Shown here: in pieces, positions 55,807-64,000 of the stretch
Layout of the letters: each line of letters begins with the position of its first letter
Position numbering within the stretch: the stretch's first letter is position 1
Origin: Corythucha ciliata
Lineage: Eukaryota; Arthropoda; Insecta; Hemiptera; Tingidae
Assembly (NCBI GenBank): GCA_038030265.1
Contig: CM075937.1
Span: forward strand, 32,406,198 to 32,470,197
DNA: 64,000 nucleotides
Direction of reading: 5' to 3'
Notes under the pieces: generated by a model
Seen by the model: only the letters and a program-made list of their open reading frames with translations
Told to the model about the DNA's origin: nothing
Database searches by the model: none
Translations under genes and position numbers: made by a program

Positions 55807-56883
55807 GGTCCGTATTTAGGAACGTTCCTTGAAGCTTCCTTGAGTCAAGGCGTCCTTGAGAAGCCTCCCTTGACAAGTTTTCGTATTTATGAAACTTTTT
55901 CGAGTTGAAGGCTACCTTGACTTCAAGGAAGCCTTGGTGAAAATCGTTCCTTGAACCAAGGTAGCTTGTGATCTGCCTTGAGGCTTCCTTCACTTCCATT
56001 AGGTCGGTCGTTCACTGGAAGCCTTTTCGAGCGGCGCGACAATGAGCGTACATCCCAAAGGCTCAAAAGTGAAAGTGACATCGTTCACTGCAGGCTTAGC
56101 TGCAGTGAATTAAATTTAAGCCTTTTTGGATGTACGAGCGTTGTATAGCGCCGCTCAAAAACGCTTCCAGTTTCGCATTTCGGTGTGGAAATAATTTTAA
56201 AAAATTCTATGGAAGGAAATGATGACTTCATTGAATATTTGCTTCACAAAGTAAATTATTGTTAGGGTCACGGCAGTAATTGACGGTCTTGGGTTCGGCA
56301 AAACAACGATACGAACCGTCGTAAGAGGGATGAAGAAAATGAGGAATGGGGCAGATTGTTTGAACGGGCCCTGCCTCACACTCACTTTCCGTCGGGACAA
56401 GTACTCCGTCATCTCGGAGAACGAAATTCATAGCCTCGGCCATGGCTGTTGTAGCATTGTGAACAGCTCCCAGGATTTCGATGGTAACACATTCGAGCAG
56501 GAAATCGGGAAGAAGATGGTGGGACCCTCTCTCTTTTACCGGGCAGCTTTAAGTAAAATTATTTCAGTCATAAAATGAGTTTAAAAACGATATTCATATT
56601 CAAACCAGATGATTTATTTGACTACTGTACTGGCGCACTACATGAAACTAAAAATTTCATAGGTTGAATCGGCGTCTAGGGAAAACTCGGAAGCAAATCG
56701 TTCCTTGATAGTCCCTTGAAGGCGACCTTGGTAAAGGAAGCCTTGAGCATGAAGCTTGAACGTTCCTTGAAGCTTCCTCGAGTCAAGAAACCGTCGAGAA
56801 CAGTTTTGATCACAATAAAAACATCTGTTTTAATGAATTTCAAGTGTTCCTTAATGTCAAGGAACGTTCATAAATACGGGCAC
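55807..56883. mobile_element. PIF/Harbinger-like element, ~1.08 kb
   Basis: The ends are inverted: GGTCCGTATTTAGGAACGTT and the complement of GTGCCCGTATTTATGAACGT, each followed by CCTTGA. Both sub-terminal regions are crowded with CTTCCTTGA/TCAAGGAAG units; GAACGTTCCTTGAAGCTTCC occurs on both sides. Flanks TAA and TAG are compatible with a decayed TWA TSD. Minus-strand frames of about 71 codons in the middle (56197-56443) show no transposase motif I can name. Probably a non-autonomous or decayed copy. Confidence 0.55.
56015..56170. mobile_element. 156-bp hairpin element nested in the PIF/Harbinger-like element
   Basis: The arms start CTGGAAGC and run inward through GAGCGGCGC and TGTACGC/GTACATCC-type blocks as inverted copies of each other. 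The centre is the perfect hairpin TTCACTGCAG-GCTTAG-CTGCAGTGAA (56084-56109). It lies wholly inside the 55.8-56.9 kb element, so it is younger. Confidence 0.65.
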
Positions 56884-57021
56884 TAGTCTCACAAATTGCG
56901 TAAAAGAACAAAATGAACCCATTGCATTTTTAAAGTTGCTAAGCACCGTGAAATTAAACGAGACCTTCAAGAGAGCGATTGTATCTAACTGGCACGCATG
57001 CGTCACTGATAATGGATGAGG

Positions 57022-57326
57022 GGCTGCGGCAAGGTGACTAAACTTTCTATAGGTGCCGCAGATCTTCAGCAATTACTGTCCTTCACCTACGTCACGAGCA
57101 GTCCCATCCGCCTTTGCGCTGGACCCACTACATTATTAATTGTTATTGGGTTGTGATTTTTGAGAAATCATAAACTTCAATTTCAAAATTAACTTGCTCT
57201 GCTGCTCCAGGGTGAGCCATCGGGAGCAAAGTGCACTGCTGGTGACGTCAGTCTCCACCCCTCCCGCCAGATGGGCAGAGGAAAATCTGCGCGTCTATAG
57301 TAAAGTTTAGTCACCTTGGGCTGCGG
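57022..57326. mobile_element. 289-bp MITE with 8-bp TSD
   Basis: The element (57030-57318) starts CAAGGTGACTAAACTTTCTA and ends with the complement of CAAGGTGACTAAACTTTACT. GGCTGCGG flanks both sides (57022-57029 and 57319-57326), a perfect 8-bp TSD. An 8-bp TSD fits the hAT or P superfamilies; the TIR does not decide between them. No transposase frame. Confidence 0.8.
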
Positions 57327-57447
57327 GGTGGTTTATCAATCTGTTACCGTTTGTGAGGAGTGTTTACATTAGTTTTAAAATACATTTTTGTGAGTTCAAC
57401 AGTTCATTCAAAGTTCGTTTACTCCTTGCGTTGGCGAGAAGTCTCGA

Positions 57448-57777
57448 ATGTGTTATTCAAGTATTATTGAGAAGTTATCTGTGGATGCTGCGTTGAAGTA
57501 CCACCCCGACCGCAATGTTCTTCACGCAAATAATTCTAGTTATTCTGTATATTTTGCTGGTTGTGTTAATGGACTGTGGATTTACATGACATTCAACCGT
57601 ACGAGAACACAGAGTTGTCACAGCAAATTGACAACTGAGCTTTCTCGAAGAAGACCCTGTTTCCTTGGTCCTGTATTAGAAACCGAAATCAATTATTTCT
57701 ATGTCATTCGGTTTAAAAATGAGGAATTATCCCGTGAATGCTGGCTTAACTCTACAAAACTAAAGGATAATAAAAAG
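57448..57777 (+). CDS. Uncharacterised open frame, possible exon
   Basis: An ATG frame of 110 codons runs exactly to a plausible donor (AAAAAG|GTTAGT, GT at 57778) in phase 0. The next good acceptor (T-rich tract then TTAG at 58466-58469) opens the THAP-like segment in the same phase, so a spliced frame would join the two. The translation (for example FNRTRTQSCHSKLTTELSRR) matches nothing I know. The short string KYHPDRN resembles the HPD loop of J domains, but the surrounding helices do not fit. Unspliced, the frame ends at 57813. Confidence 0.3.
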
Positions 57778-58469
57778 GTTAGTCGCTATTCGATAATTAT
57801 TACTAAATCTTGAGACTAATCTCTGGCATGGATTGTGAATAATAAATGAGCGATACACGCTGATAATGTTCGGTCACTTGTTTTTATTTCCTATAGTCCA
57901 GTAAACGAGTGTTCAAAAAGGTGGTCTACAGGGAATGAGCGAAAGCAGAAATTTTGACTCAGGAATCATGTTTGGACTAGAGAACCTTTAAACCAGGTAT
58001 GCTTGGCCGCCATAATATTGTGCTCTTCTGTCAAGAAAAGATAGTGTGTACTGTTCACATTTAATGGTATTGTTTAGCTAGTAAACTAGCACTTTATTGT
58101 ATATTAATTTGGAATTAGTTCTTCAGATCGTCTGAGAGGCCACAGTTAGGCATTATTTCACCAAATTATATTAATTTAGGTAAAGAATAAGCGCGTGTAA
58201 AGTGATTTTTCGTCTATCTCATTTAAGACCAGTGTTCGTGTTCCTGAGTGCTCCCAGAGGCCTTTTCATCATTTTACAATTCCTAAAAACGCTTATAACT
58301 TGAAGAATAATTTATTTTATTGAACGTTCTTGGCGGGTTTAAAATTGACGTCCTCGATTTATTTCTAACAATCCGCCAGTTTGTCATTTAAAGTTTCCAC
58401 ACTTTGGAATTGCAGTTCTTTTAATGAACGTATTCGACCACGTAACTTGGAAGCTTGCTTTTTTTTTAG

Positions 58470-58680
58470 ATAATGGATGGCTGCTGCCCCGTTAATTGTT
58501 CAAATAGCGTAAAAAGGGATTTTGAATGTTTCGATTTCCCCTAGAGAATGAAAGAAGACAGCGCTGGCTTCAAAATTGCAGGCAGGATAAATGGGTCCCT
58601 GTCCCAACTATTCATTCAGTTCTAGAGTACTGAAAACAAAATGTTTCTATCGGGGCATTGTTCTCTGTGTTTGTCTTCAC
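58470..58680 (+). pseudogene. Broken THAP-type zinc-finger domain
   Basis: After a T-rich tract and TTAG acceptor comes ATG GAT GGC, encoding MDGCCPVNCSNSVKRDFECF and then DFP. This matches the start of a THAP domain (C-X2-4-C, then FxFP). The frame hits a stop at 58542. One base back it continues LENERRQRWLQNCRQDKWVP, with the conserved R-W and W-x-P. A third frame then gives SSRVLKTKCFYRG, where the family expects RVC..HF....CFYRG. So the second Cys/His pair is missing and at least two frame changes are present. THAP domains occur in host regulators and in P-element transposases; which source applies here is open. Confidence 0.5.
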
Positions 58681-58689
58681 ACGAGAATA

Positions 58690-61490
58690 ATTTCCAGAAA
58701 CGACACAATGCAATTTCCACAATGCCCACTCCACCAAAAAAAATAAAAAACCTATCACTACAATTTTCCACCAGTCTTCACCATCAACGAATGAACGAGT
58801 GGAAAATCATGTCACTGGGAACAATGAAATCTTACAATTTTGAATTTGCGAGAGCAATGCCTGATGAACGAAATCTTAAACAAGGAAAAGGGCCTTCAGT
58901 CTGGGCTGGGTGGTCGAAAAAGGGTCTGCCTGGTCACTCTTTAATACTTGATATGTCGATTAAACTAAATAATCCCTTAAGACGAAGATGCCCAAGACAG
59001 TTTTAAAACCACCATTTCTTAGTGCTCTCCTAGTAGGCGATTGATCTCTCGCAATTCACGCTGAAGCGACGATATACGCTGTTCGTTCCCAAGCTATAAG
59101 ACGCCAATAACATCGTTATCGTCGGTAATATTCACAGGGCGTTGTAACTTACGTTAATTTTCGCCTTAGAATTATTTGAGGAATCAAATTCAGATGGTTG
59201 GTGCAAGAAGCTTTTTCAGAGTCAATCACAAATCGTGACTAGAAAAAACGATTATGCAACGTAAAAAGAAGCTCAGCGACATCACCGATCAATAAATTGC
59301 AATTAATATGTGAATATAGGAAGCATAAAACCAACATAAAACAATAAAATCTTGAAAGAAAGTAATAAAAAAGCTTCTCCATTCTATTATCTGATGTAGC
59401 ATAACTTAGTCATTAGAGCTCAATATGGCGGGCAAGCATATTCGGGTTATAGTGCCTTAGTTTGGACTAGTTAGGAGGTGAACATATAAAAGTCCCCACC
59501 CCTAGGAGGTGAGCCTGAGTAAGGAGAGCACAAAGAAGGTACCATTTTTCGGATTTTCACTGATAACTCGAAAACAGAGCATCGTAGGCAAAACTTTTGT
59601 GATAACCAATTAAAGCTGTAGTCCAGTAAAATAAGAAATAAAAAGGGGGGTCAGGTTGCAATAATTAGGGTAGATGATTTTTTGGTTTCATGTTGTCTAT
59701 GGTGGTGTAGGTATGACGTGTACCAATTGTTGACCTCGAAAGACCTCGGGATCACCCTTAAATTATAGAAAAACTGCGAGATTTTTGAACTTTTTGTGGG
59801 TTTTGGCAATTTTTTGCAAAATCAGCCTGTTTTCGGTAGTGACTACGAAGTAACCTTTTAAATTAGACAACATTTCCGACAAAACGAGTCCAAAGCAAGA
59901 TTCGGAGATATCGTAGTTTCCAAGATAAAGCTCGTAAAATTTATGCCGAAATTAACTCTTTCGGATTCGTGCCAGAATCATTACCTGTTAGTATGTCGCA
60001 ATAGATTTGATTTTTATAAAGGAAAAATGATTTTCGAACGGTTCTGAACGTTTTCAACGGGTGGGTACGTAGGAAAAAACCGAATAATAATGCCTACACT
60101 TAGTTTGATCCATTTGAGTACTCAGCCTAATTTTGCCTGAGCGATGGTGCCAGGACAAAGTGTCTCTTGTAGCTAATAGTCCGAGGCCGAAAAGAAGACT
60201 GAACTACGCCCTTGGTGTATTGCCCTACGTATTTCGTCCTATAAAAGACAAAACGCTTAAAACTATAGTTATACCTATAGTTATCGAAATATTGGGGTTA
60301 CAGAAGTCGACCTGGTCTACTTTTGTGAGAATGACCATTAAAACAATCCCACATGGTCACTAATAACGAAAACCGAAAACATTTTTACAGCCTACTACGA
60401 GTAATGGCCGTACCAACTAATTAAATTATGAACTACATCTTTCAACAATGAATTATTGATCAATGTAGTTATGCAGCTTCTTGGACGACAGTTACAGTTT
60501 TGTTTCCTCTTTGTTGGAACGTTTCGCCTAAATCTGAAGGCCGTGTACCGTTTTGTTCTCTAAAATGAGTCCACATGGTTACAAATGATGGAGACATAGA
60601 AACATCAACATCATTTGTCTGTGATACCTCCAGATCCAACTATGGTCTAGTCCAAACATGGTTCCGGAGTCAAAATGTCTGCTTTCGCTCATTCCTTCTA
60701 GAATCATTCTTTGACTGGACTACTATGCATATAAGAAAGTTTATAAAGCCAGAAAGCGTTTCGTGCAGTGAAGTCTTTTGATGCACTCATCGATTTTAAA
60801 AATGTTCTCCCCTAGGGTTTTTACATATTTGTCATCCATTCTTTTTTTTAAACCATTGTATATCTCGGTAAAGGGTGAAACAGAAAGTATTGATGCATTT
60901 AGAACTATACCTACTTTTAGTAAATTAAACAAACAGGGACAGATTCAATTAATTTCTTAAAGTGCCAAACAGAATTAGATGTAATTTGATTTTCTTCTCA
61001 AAATCCCTTTGACTTCAAACCTCACTCTTCGTACCCTATTTTTTCCATTGTAAAACGAGAAGGTTGCTGAGGGGAGGGGGAGTAAATAGCCGTGGTTTTA
61101 AGTATTTAACTCAATATCAATTATGTGAACGCAAAGGGCTTTCGGGATTGCAGCTAATCACGTTCAGTTCTAAGAATACAACCTTTTGCTGAGGTGTGCA
61201 ATTCAAAAAAAGTTTGGGGCTCCGTTCTTTAACTTTTAAATATTTATTTCTCATGTTATCTTGTTAATTAGAAATTTAATAAATTAAATATAATATTATC
61301 AAAATAAATCTTAGAACAAACAAATAAGAACATACATAATCCACACCACGCTTCAATCAAAAATCCAGAGTGGGTACCTGAGGCATTTGAGAAAAAGGGA
61401 AAACCTCCCGCAATGATTTATCTTAATTATCGCCTTTCTCGTGCGTTGTCGAAGAAAATTATTTGCAACAGAAAAAGTGACCAGGGCCGC
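58690..61490. other. No gene seen
   Basis: An open frame of 121 codons (58641-59006) overlaps the end of the THAP remnant and may include decayed coding sequence of the same gene. Nothing else recognisable. Frames at 60133-60363 and 60575-60781 lack motifs and splice support. Confidence 0.35.
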
Positions 61491-61525
61491 TGGACGTTTC
61501 ATCCGGAGACATCAAGGACGTCGAA

Positions 61526-61641
61526 TATAAACCGTCTATATGTATAACCGCCATCAAGTTCATCCGTCACCATCGGTCGAGTCGTCGTTTCAATTGGAAC
61601 GCTAACTGCACATCATTCTCCTAGCAAAGAAAAGGCGCAAG
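61526..61641 (+). promoter_or_regulatory. Candidate core promoter and non-coding first exon
   Basis: TATAAA (61526-61531) lies 30 bases before the A of TCAAGT (61556), the right spacing for a TATA/initiator pair. GGACGTCG upstream is a possible CRE-like site. About 86 bases downstream AAG|GTAAAC (GT at 61642) is a good splice donor, with no ATG between. This fits a short 5' UTR exon, but no following exon was identified. Confidence 0.3.
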
Positions 61642-61644
61642 GTA

Positions 61645-62905
61645 AACACGGCAAGCACATGGGAAGAATAAAAGAGTAATTTACTTACGCCGCCCCAAAG
61701 CATTTTTTTTTAATGTCCATACAGTCTGGGCCTCCTTGCTTCTCTGGACCTTTACGCCTCTCGACGATCTCGGTTATTCTTAAAATTCGAAATACTTGAT
61801 TTAATTCACCTAAACATAACGCGCCTTAAGTCAGTAAGTCTACCTATGTGAAGCGTGCACGTCTCCCCATGTTGTCCTTCTTGTAATGTTAACGTATAAA
61901 TACAGTTCGTATATTTTCCCTCGTATCCTATGAGTTTCCGTCTCCTTAAAACAAAGGTTACACTCAGATACCTAGATAATTTAATTGATTTTTATTTTAG
62001 TATGTAGTCAAAAAACTCTTTAAAAAAGGCTCCTGGCGGGCAAAACTCGTCCGTAGCTTGGCTGAATGAGTACGAGTTCCGATGAGTCCCAAGTTATGAG
62101 ACAGGAATGCGGATCATGGCTGCGTTGGGGGAAAGTATTAAATAATAAATTGAATCAGTGGTGTTCCCTGACGTAATTTTCAACGCTGAGTCGAATGAGA
62201 ACCAAGCAAGGTCGCTAGAACTAGAACGAATAGTTTCCGAGTTGTGATCGTTGCACTGAATGATAAACTCGCCATAAATAAGAAGAAAACAATTTATAAA
62301 TTAAAATATATATATATGCGATTGGTCGAGGGAATGATGGTTGGAAACCATGGAAGAGTTGTGCTTCTGTATACAGAACTCAGTATAATCGACCTCGCCA
62401 GTGGTTGTCGTTGGGCCAAGAAGCAGTTTCATTTCCTTCATAACCAAATCACCCCGCCCTGGGATGCACACAAGGTTCATACCTTGTCTCATGAAATTTA
62501 ATTACCTACGATATGGCCCAAAGTCATTCTTTCACAAAATACGCTGAATCAATGGCAATGGCATGATAGTAGTATATACTAATTGCCGCCCTAATATTTT
62601 TGGTTTCACCACATCTCACTCAATCATGCGTTTCCTTATTAGTCCTAACAGCAGTCATTCGTGGATCGACAATCGTGGTAATGTGTATGTAATTGGTGAT
62701 ATGTCTACCACAATGGAAACATAGCAAGTGTTCTCATGTGCGGCGGCATCAGGAAGTCGAAACGAATGCAACAAAATTATTGTTGGTTAAAAGACCATTT
62801 GTATTTATACGTCGAAGGAGAAATTATGTGTTGACGAAAAACTTGTCGACAACACGGAGATTCATACAAGAGAACTGGGACTGGGCAGTAAGGGAAGAAC
62901 AATAA
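61645..62905. other. No gene seen
   Basis: Plain sequence. Frames at 62244-62501 and 62693-62905 are unsupported. The second ends directly before an (AATAA)n-like tract, which could be a retroposed tail. Confidence 0.35.
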
Positions 62906-62960
62906 AAAAATAAAAAAAAAATAAAATAAAAATAAAATAAATAAAAATAAATAAAAAACA
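62906..62960. repeat. (AAATA)n-type A/T simple repeat
   Basis: Repeated AATAAA/AAATA units. It ends immediately upstream of the TATAAAAGG at 62962. Confidence 0.85.
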
Positions 62961-62961
62961 A

Positions 62962-62970
62962 TATAAAAGG
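62962..62970 (+). promoter_or_regulatory. Strong TATA box upstream of a possible gene
   Basis: TATAAAAGG is a consensus TATA box. A TTCACT initiator-like sequence lies about 31-34 bases downstream. Because an A/T simple repeat precedes it, a chance match is possible. Confidence 0.35.
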
Positions 62971-63022
62971 GACGAGCTGGACCCTAAAGTAGTTCACTAG
63001 GTCGCTTCACGACCCCTCTCAC

Positions 63023-63711
63023 ATGGGGATTGTTACCAAGGGGTCTCCAGATAGAAAAATGAGGTCTGAGCTTTCAGCTAAATATTTTGAAAAAGAAACT
63101 TTAGGCATAATGGCGGTGAGGTAAGGATTCCTGGGTTTGTGTATCTTATAATTAATGCATATAATAGACATCAATATAGAGCCTTACTTGTAGTATATAA
63201 TTGGCATGCTATTTGTTCCGCTGTTGAGCTTGAAACTTTTTAATCGCTCACAAGCGCTTTAACCGTTCAAAAATTCGCAATTGAGCTCAGCTATGCGCTT
63301 ATTCGCTTACATCGTGTATGTAGCCTTCCTTTTTACGAAACACGACCCCTTGATGCTTTGGTCGTTGGCGCTTGGACCCTTTCATTCGACCAATTAGTTT
63401 ATTTTTGTGATCAATTTTAACAAGTGTAATAAAGATGATTATACAGGGTGGAAGGGTTTAAGTGTGAAGAAAAAAATTGGGTAAAATTATACCTCATTTG
63501 CGATCGAAAACACCCCATAACCCATGGTCCGAAAATCAAAACCCTTCGAGATCATGTCATGTTAAATGTAACTGACTGTGAACTTCTACCAGAGTATCAA
63601 TCAAATGTCGCTCCGGCAGCTGGCCGCCGAATAAAGTGTATTTCTCTTCTACGAAGTTCGACGTTTTCAGTTAATTTGCGATTACGCGACAAAAATTACC
63701 ACTTGGCGTGA
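63023..63711 (+). CDS. Possible two-exon gene, uncharacterised 120-residue product
   Basis: Exon 1 starts at ATG 63023 (MGIVTKGSPDRKMRSELSAK, then YFEKETLGIMAV) and ends at a strong donor AG|GTAAGG (GT at 63121) with two bases of a codon left. A 326-base intron ends ATACAG at 63446. Exon 2 begins with G, completing an Arg codon, and stays open to TGA at 63709-63711. It reads VEGFKCEEKNWVKLYLICDR and on, with the last coding residues KNYHLA. TATA box, start codon, donor, acceptor and phase all agree. The product has mixed composition, four Cys, no clear membrane segment and no motif I recognise. Open frames this long occur by chance in this window, so the case rests on signal agreement. Confidence 0.4.
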
Positions 63712-64000
63712 CTACTTTTATCTAACAATTTCTGCCAAATAATCGCTAATTTACTGAAAATCGTAGTAGTGAAATGCACTCTATTCGACAGCGACGACAG
63801 CCAGCTGCTTAGATGAGCGTTAACATTCAGTTACAATCCAAGGACCGCTTCAGTTGATGTTTTAATTATTTTTCGCACGTTGAAATTCGCAAGGATTGCT
63901 TTAATTTACAGGTCAAAACAAGCGATCAATTGAAAAATCCCTCTTTTTTCTAAAAAAAAACTGTCATTTCTGCCGAAAAATCGACAATTAATTAAACATA

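Noticed and set aside
57496..57522. KYHPDRN string resembling the HPD loop of a J domain
   Set aside because: The flanking residues do not form the helices expected before and after the loop, so a DnaJ call is not supported.

Overview
This window looks like non-coding DNA from an animal nuclear genome, probably an arthropod or another invertebrate. It is AT-rich. It holds no rRNA, no intact tRNA, no operon-like gene spacing and no long open frame. It is dense in non-LTR retrotransposon remnants, tRNA-derived SINEs, short terminal-inverted-repeat (TIR) elements and degenerate short-period repeats. The few gene-like pieces carry GT-AG intron signals. The organism call is an inference; no host gene was recognised with confidence.

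Layout. 0-1.3 kb: degenerate ~30-bp arrays and a 5'-truncated LINE end with a 13-bp target-site duplication (TSD). 1.3-7.4 kb: plain AT-rich sequence with poly-G/C tracts. 7.4-9.2 kb: a ~30-bp array, a dimeric TIR element with an inverted half copy, then a GC-richer inverted-repeat element whose repeated core resembles a hammerhead ribozyme and which is itself interrupted by a small TIR element. 9.2-12.1 kb: plain. 12.1-13.4 kb: array and hairpin MITE. 13.4-18.7 kb: plain. 18.7-21 kb: arrays, a palindromic element, a 17-bp minisatellite and a dead LINE with readable reverse-transcriptase motifs. 21-31.4 kb: plain. 31.4-32.5 kb: the largest array of a second ~30-bp family. 32.5-37.9 kb: plain. 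37.9-45.7 kb: two long-arm palindromic elements, several arrays, a duplicated tRNA-like piece and a hAT-like end. 45.7-49 kb: plain. 49-53.6 kb: a CAA tract, an array, two near-identical SINEs, the 17-bp minisatellite, a ~1 kb element between 24-bp direct repeats, and a possible gene split by the second SINE. 55-59 kb: a ~1.08 kb PIF/Harbinger-like element with a nested hairpin, a MITE with an 8-bp TSD, and a broken THAP domain. 61.5-64 kb: two candidate promoters and a possible two-exon gene.

How the parts relate. The two SINEs (49.9 and 52.9 kb) share their 3' tail with the LINE fragment at 1.0 kb, so that LINE lineage is the likely source of their mobilisation. The second SINE has a 13-bp TSD and sits inside an open frame that reads on across the insertion once it is ignored. 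The ~30-bp arrays fall into four families of different sequence but nearly the same period. All gene models here are hypotheses from frame and splice-site agreement and need transcript data.
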